DNA of 64,000 nt from Chrysaora quinquecirrha (taxonomy: Eukaryota; Cnidaria; Scyphozoa; Semaeostomeae; Pelagiidae): the NCBI GenBank assembly GCA_014526335.1, contig JACTAT010000045.1, positions 2,138,345-2,202,344 on the forward strand, in the 5' to 3' direction. Below, piece by piece: positions 1 to 11,967 of the stretch. The position numbers and the translations under genes were made by a program. The stretch's first letter is position 1. Every line of letters begins with the position of its first letter. The notes beneath the pieces were generated by a model. The model had not been told where the DNA came from, made no database searches, and worked only from the letters and a program-made list of their open reading frames with translations.

Positions 1-252
1 TAGATAACTTTGAAGAACTTCTGATGAAAGGACGACAAACACAAACTTAGCAACAGAGAGAAAATTCAGGGGAAAACTTTTTCACCCAAAAACTAGTCCC
101 AGACCCTCGTGCGCAACCGAGGCGGTGGATATGCAATTGGTGTATTAATAAATTCAAACGAATAGGTAGATGAAGATTTACATTTTGAACTGATTTATTT
201 TTTTAAATGCTACACTATTCTATAATTAGTTTTAACTTGATATCTTTACTAG

Positions 253-590
253 TTTCAAGAAAAGAACATGCCTGGCTACAAAAAAATCTGCGAAATATGT
301 TGCATAAGTACTGCTCGCTGGACCTATACACCGAAGCCAAAGATGAATTACTTGTTTCACTGGAAAAGGAACATGAAGGAGTCAGGGACTTTATAGTATG
401 GTGCGAAAGAACATTTCACTCTTGGAATGACATACCAGATGGCATTTTTCGACTTCTAAAATGCATGGCATCAACTTCACCAGTGTGCTCGTATTTCCCT
501 TGCAATGAAGAATTCCTGTCTTCACTCACAAACCTTGGCAACAGTGGGATTTGTTGGTCATACAAAATTGCGCCCCAGTCGTGTTCTTAG
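253..590 (+). CDS. putative terminal exon, unrecognised protein
   Basis: An open frame of about 112 codons follows an AG acceptor (TTTACTAG, ends at 252) and closes with TAG at 588-590. AATAAA at 611-616 would fit a polyadenylation signal. The peptide is rich in Cys, Trp and Leu (it contains WCERTFHSWNDIPDG) and has no repeat or low-complexity character, so it looks like real coding sequence. I do not recognise the family. It may be the last exon of a host gene entering from the left, or part of a transposon gene. No upstream exon is inside the window. Confidence 0.4.
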
Positions 591-3210
591 CCTTGAAGTT
601 TATAAAATGCAATAAAATCACTTGGCAATGGAAAGGTCTTTTCGTATTTTTAACACATAAATCAAAGGCAGCTTTTCCAAATGATACGCACCAGCTTCCT
701 TCCTTAACCACTGGAATAGCTGACGATGGCTTGGGGTTTTTTCCAAATTGGCCACAAAGATGAGACAGGGGAGTTTACAAGCAAGACAGTGTCAAATATA
801 AAAACCGTGAAAATCTTCCAAGATTAAAATTGCCCGTCACAACACTTTACTTCCTGTACTATTCACAGTTTTTTGTGAACACGGTAGGTATTATGTCTGT
901 ATTATGTAATAAGTGGCTAAAGCCTAAACCAAAAGCAGTCATGCCGTGACGTACCATTGTGCGCATGAAATGACTAGTAAAATTCAGCGGTTTTATTCAA
1001 AATCTCGTACTAAGGCCTATAAACAAAATAACTAAACTTGCTCAAGCTTAAACGAAATGCGTTCAGTTTTACCCTGGATTTAGAATTGTCAAAATTTTTG
1101 GAACTTGTCCAACTGCTTCTCTAACATTTTGTCTCCCTGCTCTCTATTTCCAATATCTTTCCTTGAATAAATGAAGATTCATAACGGTTAGCCAATTTGG
1201 AATAACTAAATTATGCAGATTTACAGATGATACATTACTTATAATTAATAACATGGAAAATTTGAGGAAAAACAATATTCGTCAATAACAGTTCCACAAA
1301 AGAAAACAAGAAATTAGAATTCCTATTCACCTTTTGTCAGAAACGATATAGCCGCAACAAGACATTGGTCCATAAAGCAAAATTATCATACCGCATATGA
1401 TAGCTTAAAGTTTCTTTGAATTTCAATGTATCTGCTATGGATTTGAGATCATGGAGTCACAGGAGTCCCCAAACCTCCCATTCACGATCTTAGGAACAAG
1501 ATTTCCGAAAGGTAAAGCACACAACTTTTATCTTTTTAAGTGAATTTTTATTCAAATTCTAATGCTACAGCTTACACTGGTACACTACTACACTACAATG
1601 ACTCTAATAAAGTTGACTCTTAAGAACGTTGATTCTGTATCAATTTTGGAAACACTTACAATGACGGTGGATGGTTTCTTTACTTATTTATTTATGCCGT
1701 TTGAATTCTACTTGACTCTTAAGTAGACATTTAAGAACGTTGATTTTATATCAAGTTTTCATACAAAATACGACGATGAATCTTTTCTTAGGAAAAAGAG
1801 CGAATTGCTAGCAACTTACATAACTAGTATGATTATTCAAACTAATGGCATCTATATCTTCCTACATACAGCTCCATAGGGAATAATTTATGATAACAGT
1901 TGCCATGTTCATTCTTTTGCATTAAACAGAGACTCTGGGTTCTTTGGAGAAAGCATGTCTGTTGCTGACAGATTTTTTTGGAGAAACCACGTGGGTAAGT
2001 TTGTTATCATTCAGAATCATTTAGAACAGTTTATTTCTCAATTGTGACTGTTGCTGCTTTCTAATTGGATAATTCGTCATAAAAGGTTTGTTAAAGTCTC
2101 TATTTACCAAATCAATCTACTGAAAATCAATCTACTAAATGAAACAGGACAAAGTCAGCGTCAAATATTTGTTAGAAACCAACTTTTTTAAGGAAATTGC
2201 CCACTCTTTTCATTGAGACATTTCAAACATTTTTAACCATTCCCTTTTTAGGTTTTGCTGAAGGTTACAAGATGTCCAATTACCCAATATCGATGGTATT
2301 AAGAGCCAAATAAATGAACGACAAAATGCGGAGCTGAAAAGCCTCAAGAATCAAGTGTGTTATATGATAGCACAGCGATTTCTAAGTCACACAAAATTGT
2401 TTCTATGGTACAGAAATATGAAATTGGCGAATCGCCTCTCAGCCTTTCATTGATCATTTCACATGATTTCAAGTGAGTAAGGTTCAAGTGACTAGGGTTG
2501 GTTTAAGTACACTTTCTATAGCTAGCAATCTATGTCTTGCATGTTTAGCAATATGGTAACAATTCGACTTGTCCTTCATAATTCAAGTTACAAATAGAAG
2601 CTAATAATTGCAGCGATTAATGGAATGCTCTCTTTTCGATGAATCAAAAAGGTTGCCAGCTGTAAAAAGACAAATCCTTCCAATGTTAAAATAGTTTAGA
2701 GCCACCATGTCCCACTCATACGGATATTATGAATGGACACGAAATTCTCTAAACAGGGGTATGATGTTAGTCGGAACCTCTAAAATGCCAACAGAAAGGA
2801 AACAATTAAAAAGAAATAAAAATTGATCTTCATTTGAGTCAGAGCAGTGTTAAATCACGTTGAAGTTGTTCGTAGTATAATTTCGAACAATGTTATTAAT
2901 GTTATAACTCATAACATAGGTTGGTGAATTTATTAAATCTTGACGGTAGTAAAATCTTGGCGTTTTCCCCAGCTATGTAGCTTACACCATCCCCAAGAAA
3001 AGTAGATAAAAGATCTAACAATGTGTCGTCTAGCAAATAAATATTTCAAGACGTCAAGTGGAAATATTTCAGTGTTTGAGAACAGTTCATTCATCGGTTT
3101 CTGCTAGAAGTAACTCTTTTTCGTAAAAAAGTCAAGGAGTCAACTTTAAGTGAAAACTTGGAAGTAAAGCACGCAAGAAAAGATGAAAAGCACGAATACC
3201 TATTACTCAC
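591..3210. other. non-coding stretch with one short open frame
   Basis: Mostly AT-rich sequence with no recognisable gene. A plus-strand open frame at 2265-2453 encodes a hydrophilic, coiled-coil-like peptide starting LQDVQLPNIDGIKSQINER, with a possible donor (CAA|GTGTGT) inside it, so part could be an exon of the same plus-strand gene set as 253-590. AGTAGACATTTAAGAACGTT-like words recur around 1620 and 1735 (GAACGTTGATT). Nothing else could be assigned. Confidence 0.3.
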
Positions 3211-3315
3211 TTCTATCAGAAAGATATTCCGATTCAGAATTAATTTTTCCTGCTGGTCTTCTTTATTGAATTCTCTCAAGGAGCTAGTTATGACAGGAAT
3301 TGCTTCTAACATCAT
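3211..3315 (-). CDS. putative internal exon, unrecognised
   Basis: On the minus strand a CAG acceptor (complement at 3316-3318) and a GTGAGT donor (complement at 3205-3210) bracket exactly 35 open codons, starting MMLEAIPVITSSLREFNKED. The composition is that of a soluble helical protein. The family is not recognised. Other minus-strand exon candidates lie at 5314-5465, 9355-9437, 9996-10199 and 10737-10899. Whether they form one gene cannot be decided here. Confidence 0.35.
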
Positions 3316-3872
3316 CTGTCTCTATGATGGAATGGAAAACATTAAAACAACAAATATAATATAAGAAATAAAAGTTACGAAACATCTACCAAGATGCCAA
3401 TATTTGTATATAATCTTTCTGAGTACCATCTTTGATAATGTTAGACATGTGGTTAGTAACTATATACAGAATATGGAATGCGGACCATGCATGTGTACGT
3501 ATAAAGTAAGATACTAAAATTGGGATGAAGCTATTAAAGACTTGCTGACATAAATGAAGATAAGATATAAAATTATGGCTAATCATTAAGATAATTATTA
3601 CATGACTAACAACAATATTTCCCTGACGTAATAGCAGCAGCAATAAATTTTGATATATTTCTGTCTGAAATGTTCTTTATCTGTTTTGATTCCTTAAAAT
3701 GCTACCAAGGGTCATCTTGTTCACAGTTTGTTCTTAAAATCGTAGGAAAATACAGGTTTGTTATAAAATGGTTATTCTAACAAAAAGTGAGATTCCAAAT
3801 TTATAAGTATGAATAAAAATAGTTCCTTGTTTACTACCTTATTTACTATGTGAATATATGTAATATTTTCAG

Positions 3873-3968
3873 CTCGTTGGACCTACTTTGCCCGTTGTAT
3901 TAAGAGAGGAAGTGAAATCAAGAAAACAATCTACAATCACAACTGTGAACAAAGCTACTCATGAGTGA
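3873..3968 (+). CDS. possible short terminal exon
   Basis: After a pyrimidine-rich tract and CAG (ends 3872) there are 31 open codons (start LVGPTLPVVLREEVKSRKQS) ending in TGA at 3966-3968, with AATAAA at 4052-4057. This is a weak candidate for a plus-strand last exon: the length is short and a second frame is also open here. Confidence 0.22.
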   Translation, partial: LVGPTLPVVLREEVKSRKQSTITTVNKATHE

Positions 3969-4066
3969 CCCATGGCTCAAAAACCACCGGGCACGGAGAA
4001 CAGCACCATCAATCTCTTCTTTACCATCTTTGAAAGCTTGCATATGCCAAGAATAAATATATCCTT

Positions 4067-4958
4067 TTAACCCTATTAAGTATGGGGGGGGGGCGTTTTT
4101 CGCCCCCCCTCCTACTTTTGCTTGTGTATAATCTGCAAGAACTCCTTAGTAGCTTTTGTAAGGGTCTGACTTTTCGTAGAATTTATCAAGGAACCTCGTA
4201 GTATGTGATATGGTGTTGCGGACTTAGTCACGTGACCAGCAAATGTCTATATTTGGAAGCTGGTAATGCAAATTACCCTTCAATCGGCTATATCTCTGTC
4301 AATCATTATCACATATAAAAGAAATATATATGGTTGGATTTCTCTTGACGAGAGCTATCATTTGATATATCATTTTAATGTTTTTGATATTGTTGGCAAA
4401 TTTTGTCACTTGTCACGTGATCAATTTAATTAATGTTGTTAATTATTCTAATTAGCATTTTTTTTAAATTTTTGGATTGAGTCATGCATAACGCAGTGTA
4501 AACTATGCTTTTGAAGATTTTTACTGAAAATAAAGCTTGTTGTATACGTTTTCCAAAATGCTGAGTAAGCAAAAAAATTTTTCCTCATCATAAACGCTTA
4601 TAAAAGTTGACAAGAAACAGCAATTAGCTGATAATTAGCTTAAATGATAGAAAAAGTTTACTTTCTATAGAGATTTTAACATTTGCAGTGCCTTTTACCT
4701 TTTTTAGTCCGATTTAGCTTGATTTTTGGCAACGTAGATGAAATAGTCATAATTTCACACTCTAAACGGTCGCTAGGCAACGTGTCACGTGACTAATTAG
4801 CAAACAGTAGTGTTGATTAGTTGCAATTGGGTACTTGCACATGTCTACTAAGTTTCATCTCAATCAGACAAATAGCAGCTGAGATAACTAGGGGGGGCGA
4901 AAAACGCCCCCCCCCATACTTAAAGAGGCAAAAAATAGCCCATACCAAATAGGGTTAA
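4067..4958. mobile_element. piggyBac-type MITE with TTAA duplication
   Basis: TTAA occurs at 4067-4070 and 4955-4958. Between them the element starts CCCTATTAAGTATGGGG and ends, read on the other strand, CCCTATTTGGTATGGGC. TTAA target duplications and CCCT-starting ends are the hallmark of piggyBac transposons. Just inside each end is a second inverted motif, a G run followed by GCGTTTTTCGCCCCC (left about 4083-4110, right about 4888-4917). There is no transposase ORF in the 884 bp, so it is non-autonomous. The ends are asymmetric: the right one has an extra ~25 bp between tip and G run. Confidence 0.8.
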
Positions 4959-5313
4959 TATTCCCATGAAACATTGCTAAAATCCAAATTTCAAATTTAG
5001 CTGTATAAGATCAAGCTTGAGAAAGAGTTAGTACTTCTGTAACACTAAAATAAACAGGCAATACCTAAAATTCAATATTTAAGACTATCATTATTCATCA
5101 CAATATGATTTAATTCTTTGAACACTACGTGGGATTACTTAGACTAGCAGCAATCTCCCTAACACATAACACATTCATACTCAAGGTTTTATTAATTTAT
5201 CATTTACGTCACTTTTGATATCTTTGAACTGGTTAACGCTAATCATTGCAAATTTACTATTCACAAATGAGGAATAATGACAATAAAGTAAAGATGAACA
5301 TAATCAAACTTAC

Positions 5314-5465
5314 AAAATATCCTCATGCCTCTTATGACATCCACAGCTCCACACAACCTTCTCTTCAAACTTGAAGGCCCTGCTCAATCCTAAGCACAAT
5401 TCGATGCTGCAGCACATTTCAGTTTGAAATAATCGGCAATTCTGATATCTGGTTTTATGAGTGGC
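5314..5465 (-). CDS. putative cysteine-rich exon, unrecognised
   Basis: A minus-strand open segment lies between a CAG acceptor preceded by a pyrimidine-rich tract (complement 5466-5468) and a GTAAGT donor (complement 5308-5313). It encodes about 50 residues with seven Cys, including CCSIELCLGL and WSCGCHKRHEDI. Cys spacing suggests an extracellular or metal-binding fold, but no family is recognised. Confidence 0.3.
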
Positions 5466-6590
5466 CTGCATTGGATTGTAGAGGAACCATCAACGTACAA
5501 CCATAAATCCACTTGTGACCATCGAATTGTGCCGAGGAACTTTGCTGCAGGGTAGAGTCGAGGCTATGGCTATCAATGACGATACCCAAGGCTTCCCAAA
5601 TGATTGGTAGATGAAGAATTGCTATAAAATAAAACATTGCAACATTTTAAATAGTGTATACAATACCTCAATGTGGAATAAATATGAAATAAAGTCTGCT
5701 TTAGAATTGCAATAAACACAATTGGAGCTCAAAAGTGAAAGTCTGCTTTCCATATTATAGTTTGATAGTATATCAGTACACAGGATCGCTGGAAGCAGCT
5801 GCAGCACAAGCAAGCCCGCAAAAACATCTGTTTGATAACACAACAACGGTTTAGCCGATCCACAGCGATATCATAAAACACGACGGTTGACACTATTATA
5901 GCTGCAATTTTAAGCAAATTTTCATACATTTAATTGATATTGATGTCACACAGAAAAGGTCAAGGAAGGCCTTTTGGTAGAGATAACTTTAATTTCAAAA
6001 TTTTAACTTCAAAACATAACTTTAATTTCAAAACTCGCGAAGTGTTTCAAGCAGAAAAAAGACCTACCTTCTTCATCCTCAAACACCTTACAAGTTTCAC
6101 TCTAATTGGAGCTCACCAGTGGCATGTAGCAGAATGGAACCAGGGTTGCTTACCACACAACCACCGGCATTGGGGTAGCTGGTGTGCTTCCGTTGTTAGA
6201 TGTTAAACTTTCAAAATAACAAGAAATGATTGACACTTGGCTTAAATCGCTAAAATAGTTGTTCAAAAGGGAGGTAAAACAGTTTTGAGTTAGTTGATTT
6301 AGTGATATTTTCAACATTCACCAGTCGCCCGATTCTGAAATGCCAGACGTTTTTCACTGTTTGGGACTCATCATTCAGGATAGAAATACGACAGTTTCAT
6401 GTTACTTCACTTACACAAACAACTCTGTTTGCGAAGAGATTGAATAATGGTACTTCTGGCACATCTTTGAAGATCTTCATGATAGTGTTGACCCGGTGAA
6501 ATAATATGGGAAATTTCATGCTCATCTCCTAATTTTTTTAGCTGAAAGACAGTTACTCAACTACAATCAGATCAATTGCATTTACAAAAA
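5466..6590. other. non-coding stretch with a decayed repeat
   Basis: No convincing gene. At 5980-6040 the phrase AACTTTAATTTCAAAA is duplicated in tandem. At about 6300-6400 a minus-strand segment resembles one at about 49205-49300 (both contain GAGT and TCTGGCATT-type text after a GATGAG core). It may be a decayed copy of a hammerhead-bearing retroelement tail. Confidence 0.3.
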
Positions 6591-6591
6591 A

Positions 6592-9130
6592 ACATAGTGA
6601 GGGAGATAAGCAGAAGAATTGTGCGCATTGTGATACAAGCACCAAAATTTCAGAAAATACTAAGTTTGAAACGCTGAAAAAAGATGTGATATAGATCCAA
6701 GTCATACCTTGCCCCTAAGTTCTATTTTTAGATGGGGGTTCTCTGGTCCAGACCCCTAATCGTACAATGGTGATAAACTGAGAAAGCCAGGTCATAGAAA
6801 GTCACAATTCACCACATAAACGAAGTCTGATATGCTGAAAAAGTTGTGATATAGACCCAAGTCATTTTCGGCCCCTAAGTTCTTTTCTTAGACTGGGGTA
6901 CTCTGTTCCAGACCCCAAATCGTACAATTGGCCATAAACAGAGAAGGCCAGGCCTTAGAATGTCACAATTCACAATTGAAAGACAGCGATAAAGACCCAA
7001 ATGATATGTTGCCCCAACCTCCTCTTTTTAGACTGTGATAACCTGGTCCAGACCCCTTATTGTACCACTGGGTTTAGAGGGAGCACGACAGATCATAGAA
7101 AGTTGAAATTCACAGTCAAGGGCAGTTTAATACGTCAAAAAGATGTTATATAGACCCTATTCACATCTTACCCCCTTATTCTATTTTTAGACTTGGGGTT
7201 GATTTGCCCAAGCTCAGCCCATTCATCTGTATAAAATTGGTTTGCAGCTGTGCAATTTATGTAGATATGCGGGCTATGCAGCTTATGTAAAGCAAAAGAA
7301 CATAATGTAAAGAAAATCATCTTGATATTTGATGTGTATAAAGAAGCAGTATCAAAGAAGGAGTTCGACAAAAACGCAGAAAGGGAGGGGGGTTTAGAGT
7401 AGTAGAGTCTGCTTTTATTCCCAAAAAAATGGAAGAATTTCCTTAAAGATAGTGTAAATAAGGAGGAACCTTTTTTAATTCTTAGCCAGTTCCGTTGTTC
7501 ATTGCATTTTGTCAGATAAGAGTAGTTGTAGTCACTTTCATGGATCAAGTGTTGACAAATTAGGCAACAGTTCTGCGGAGTCAGTTAGGTCCTTGCAATC
7601 CCGAAGAAGCCGATACGAGGCTTCTTCATGCATCAAATTGTGGCTTGCGTGGCACGGTGGGGGGTAGGGGTTCTTCCATAGTAAAGGTACCTGGGCATGT
7701 GCTGTGCTAGAGGGTATGCTTTTTCGGACTTCTAGTCTAGCCAAGGGTATACTTTTTGGCAATTGTGGTCTAACAAAGGATATCATATTTGGAAATGGAG
7801 CGGCCACACTTTTGTATTTAGTAGCCTTGGAAAGTAGAAATTTCATCTTAAACATTTTTAAAGGAAACTGGGAAAAGGAATAATGGGTCTGGACCAGATT
7901 ACCCCAGTCTTTTAAAGGAAACTGGGAAAAGGAATAATGGGTCTTGACCAGATTACCCTAGTCTATAAATAAGACATAGGGGTAAGATGTGATTTGGGTC
8001 TATATCACGACTTTTTCAATGTATCACGGGGAATTGTGACTTTTGGGTCTTTTTCACTTCTTTCTCAGCATATCAAATTGTCTTTATAATATGAATAATG
8101 ACTTTCTATGACATTGCGTTTTCTGTTTATGGCTAGTGGTACCATTAGGGGGTCTGGACCAGAGAACCCTAGTCTAAAAATAGAACTTAGGGGCAGGATA
8201 TGACTTGGGTCTTTTCACTTCTTTCTCAGCATATTAAATTGTCTTTATATTATGAATAATGACTTTCTATGACATCGTGTTTTCTGTTTATGGCTAGTGG
8301 TACTATTAGGGGGTCTGGTCCAGAGAACCCTAGTCTAAAAATAGAACTTAGGGGCAGGATATGACTTGGGTCTTTTTCACTTCTTTCTCAGCATATTAAA
8401 TTGTCTTTATATTATGAATTATGACTTTCTATGACATTGTGTTTTCTGTTTATGGCTAGTGGTACCATTAGGGGGTCTGGACCAGAGAACCCTAGTCTAA
8501 AAATAGAACTTAGGGGCAGGATATGACTTGGGTCTATTTCACTTCTTTCTCAGCATATTAAATTGTCTTTATAATATGAATTATGACTATCTATGACATT
8601 GCGTTTTCTGTTTATGGCTAGTGGTACCATTAGGGGGTCTGGACCAGAGAACCCTAGTCTAAAAATAGAACTTACGGGTAGGATATGACTTGGGTCTTTT
8701 CACTTCTTTCTCAGCATATTAAATTGTCTTTATATTATGAATAATGACTTTCTATGACATTGGGTTTTCTGTTTATGGCTAGTGGTACTATTAGGGGGTC
8801 TGGTCCAGAGAACCCTAGTCTAAAAATAGAACTTAGGGGCAGGATATGACTTGGGTCTTTTTCACTTCTTTCTCAGCATATTAAATTGTCTTTATAATAT
8901 GAATTATGACTTTCTATGACCTGGCATTCTCATTTTATGGCCCATTGTACAATTGGGGGTCTGGACCAGAGTACCCCAGTCTAAGAATAGAACTTAGGGG
9001 CAAGATATGACTTGGGTCTATATCACGTCTTTTTCAGCATACCAAACTTACTATTTTCTAAAATTTTGGTGCTTGTATCACAATTTGCACAATCCTGCCG
9101 TATTTCTGCACTAATCTCCTGCACTAACAT
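6592..9130. mobile_element. 2.5 kb fold-back element with tandem-repeat arms
   Basis: The two ends are long inverted repeats: left ATTGTGATACAAGCACC near 6627, right its complement near 9075, and the similarity continues outward. Each arm is a tandem array of ~160 bp units containing GGTCTGGACCAGA or its complement: three units on the left (phrase at about 6741, 6902, 7042) and about eight on the right (from 7889 to 8959). The ~670 bp centre (7200-7860) has two minus-strand open frames of 126 and 105 codons that I do not trust as genes. No transposase is seen. It is most likely a non-autonomous DNA transposon whose subterminal repeats have expanded. Confidence 0.7.
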
Positions 9131-9354
9131 GCGAACATCGATTTAACATTTCAATGTACGTGTACGTGTACAAGCTGTGTAAGTCAAAGCTACAAAACAA
9201 AAGCCCCGGTTCCAGTAGAGTAATGTATGTATGTTTTATGATGCAGCCTTAAGATCTTTAGGATGGAATGCAAGCAATTGTCTTTTTCAAAGGTCTTCTT
9301 TCTAGATGCTAACAGATTATGCAAACAGCTAAAGGAAGATTAAGAACTACATAC

Positions 9355-9437
9355 CTGTTTCATCACTGAATCGAATTTCATTATTCCATACTTTTTGGCA
9401 CAAACTTTTATCGTTGCCCAGTAGTGTGTGCCGTACC
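9355..9437 (-). CDS. putative internal exon, unrecognised
   Basis: A TTTTACAG acceptor (complement from 9438) and a GTATGT donor (complement 9349-9354) enclose 83 nt with one open frame: two bases of a split codon, then YGTHYWATIKVCAKKYGIMK and further residues. The family is not recognised. It cannot follow the 9996-10199 exon directly, because the phases do not match, so it is either separated by a missing exon or from another gene. Confidence 0.35.
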
Positions 9438-9995
9438 CTGTAAAATATATGAAATTTAAAAATAAAAAGAGTTCTGACATCCAATCTTTAAAGGCCCGCG
9501 TTCATTATGGATGTCCTCAGGAACTTTGTGATGTAGCCTTAGAAGAACAACAGCATGTATGAGAAAAGTTTGTTGAATGAATAAAAGCAAACAATTTTGA
9601 CATGCAAAGGGCTTGGGGATTTATGTTTGAAATTTTATGATGCTCTCCAATGTTTTTTTTCAGAGCAGTCACTGGGAATCAAATCCAGGAAAATCTCTGT
9701 TTCTTCTGGCCGCCAAGAGTAATTCTGACAGATCAGTAAGCACTCAAGAACAATGTATTTAAAAACAGTTTCCAAATTTCAAGTTTCAAGTGTAAAAAGA
9801 ATAAGGCATGGTTAAATATATAGTAACAATGACAGCAATTTTGAACAAACAAGACAGAACAAGAAAGAGAGCAAATACCAATTGACCTGGTAACTAGAAA
9901 TTAGCTAGCACTGTAAGGTCAATCTTGTCGCTTTTTATTTTGTCAAGAAAAGTGAAGGAGCAGAGCATATTTAATGAAGAAGCAAAGTAACAAAC

Positions 9996-10199
9996 CTTAG
10001 TTTGATCTTTAATTTTTTCAATGACAGATGCTTCAGATTCACCTGATAATTCTTCTTCAGCAGTTTTTATTTCCATTTGCTTCCAAATAATGTCAATGTC
10101 ATCAGCTCTTTCCGGGGCATAGTCTGACACTTTAGTCAACATGATAATGAAGTTTGCTTGTCTCTGCTCTAGCTCTTCTAATTTTTTTACCTCGGACAT
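9996..10199 (-). CDS. putative exon, coiled-coil-like acidic protein
   Basis: There are 68 open codons on the minus strand from an ATG (complement 10197-10199) to AAG|GTTTGT (donor complement from 9995). The peptide begins MSEVKKLEELEQRQANFIIM and continues with an acidic stretch around TAEEELSGESEAS, typical of a helical linker or coiled coil. No acceptor of good quality is visible just upstream, so it may be a first coding exon. The function is unknown. Confidence 0.4.
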
Positions 10200-10736
10200 G
10201 ACACATCTTTGGCAGGTAATAAAAAAATTGGCCCAACACGTGGAGGGGGCAAGTTTGGCTTTTTCGAGTCTTCTATGACCATATAAACAGAAAATAAAAT
10301 AAAAACCCATATGTACTCGGTGTCAAGGTTATCTCAACTGGCCAACGGACTAGTATGGGATTATCTATCACTGTTTTGAACACAAATCAACATGTCTTTT
10401 TGAAAAATAAATACTCTATTCTTTTAGATATAAAAATTTTGCTTTTTACCATGCATGTTGTGGCCATTCAAGAGAAACTTAGCGGCCGCTTTTTATTTGT
10501 GGATTTCTTTGTACAGGTTTTCACTATAGTTTCTTTAACAATAAGCAACCTAATTTGTCTTATTCTTATCTACTTTGTCAACAGTTTTCTTAATATATTT
10601 TTTCTTTAAATTCCAGTGCCACGTTACTGGGTCGAAAGCTGTAATAGATTATAATTTAAACCACAGTGAGTTGAGTTAAAGTCGCAAAGTTGATTAAGTC
10701 TTCAACGATTAGAAACTGGATTCTATTAATACTTAC

Positions 10737-10899
10737 CAGTAGGATTTGCAATCATGAGAGAAAAAGTAAATAAAGCTCCCGAATTTGGCAGGGTATGATT
10801 CTTCTCTGTGTCTTCCTTCCTTTTCACTAATTACTTCACCGGGATAGTTTAGAGGAAAGTCTCCCTTGCTAAACTCTTTTGTTGTAAATACTCCGAAGC
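10737..10899 (-). CDS. SET-domain exon (lysine methyltransferase-like)
   Basis: A CTGCAG acceptor (complement 10900-10905) and a GTAAGT donor (complement 10731-10736) enclose 163 nt. The open frame gives GFGVFTTKEFSKGDF, then PGEVISEKEG, and FIYFFSHDCKSYW at the end. This is the order of the N-terminal SET core: the GxGVF strand, the KGDFxxxYxGExIS motif and the YFF...KSYW segment of KMT5A/SETD8-type methyltransferases. The C-terminal catalytic half (NHS and YDYG motifs) was not found to the left. It is either one exon of an incomplete gene or an orphan copy. Confidence 0.65.
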
Positions 10900-11179
10900 C
10901 TGCAGATAAAAGATGTAAGTTAGGCTCAGCACTAGCAATTTATTTACTGCCTTTATCCATTTCGCTTAAAACCTAGTCAAAGACCCCCTAAAATTTCAGT
11001 GGAGTTGTTTTCACAGTGGATATTTATGGTGTTGATATTTTAGTCCAGTGGGTATCACTTTGACTGGTTTAAACTATTGTTTGATAGCAAGTGAAAACTA
11101 ATTATTATAAATTATTTCAACGCGTTTTAAATTTTGTGAATGTCGGGATCAAGGTTTCTAATAAAATAAAATAGGATAT

Positions 11180-11705
11180 TTGTTCTGCCAGATATTTCCT
11201 CTGTCAGATATTTCCTTTCATCCAAGAATTTTCTTCAAATTTGCGAATGATTTAGCCTTTTCTTGTAAAGGTTTTGTTTCAAAGCCAGAAAGTTTAAAGA
11301 ACGGATTGAAACTCCACAGGGTAGAATAGGACAGAGAAGTTTTAAATAGAAAATTAGGTGACAGCACGAGATGGCGAGAATTTTGAAATAGAGGATAGTA
11401 GAGTCTGGGAGAGTTGATTGTGTATGTGGTAAACTCTGATGGTGTCGTAAACGATGAGCACGTGATTATTCGTTAATACAGACTTTAGTGACCTTTAGTG
11501 ACCTTTACTCATATTTTATCTATTGTTTTGTTTTGTTCTCTTTGTTTGGGGTTTTTAGTGGTAATTTGAGCGGGAGAAAACATGGTGGGATGAGATCTTG
11601 TGTTAGAAAAATTGGGATTGTAAATTAAGTCTAGTGTGAAAAGGACCAAGAAAAACATAAGAAATATTCATATTTGTGTTATGATTTTGATCTATCGCAA
11701 CATTT
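11180..11705 (+). repeat. possible 5' LTR of a BEL/Pao fragment
   Basis: The sequence before the gag-like frame ends near 11700 with CGCAACA, followed by TTTGGTAGCAGAGG. A TGG-starting primer site followed by AGCAGAG is usual just after BEL/Pao 5' LTRs. The left edge (perhaps TGTTCTGCCAG near 11183) is a guess: no second LTR copy is in the window to confirm it. Confidence 0.35.
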
Positions 11706-11967
11706 GGTAGCAGAGGGTAGTTTGAGAAGAGGATTGAGAGAGAATATAAAAGAAAGCAAAGAATTTGATTGACCAAAATGGCTCAAACAAAAAGCAAAAT
11801 GGTTTCAAGAAGGCAGTGGGTTCTTTCGCCAGCAGTGTTTGTCTCATTTGTTTTCAATATAAAGCAAAGGCAGGTATAATTACGCATTTAATTTATAATA
11901 ATTTATAAGAAGCGAAATCGAAGAAATATTAGAAAGATTGAGTATTAACTAAGAATTCAAAACAAAT

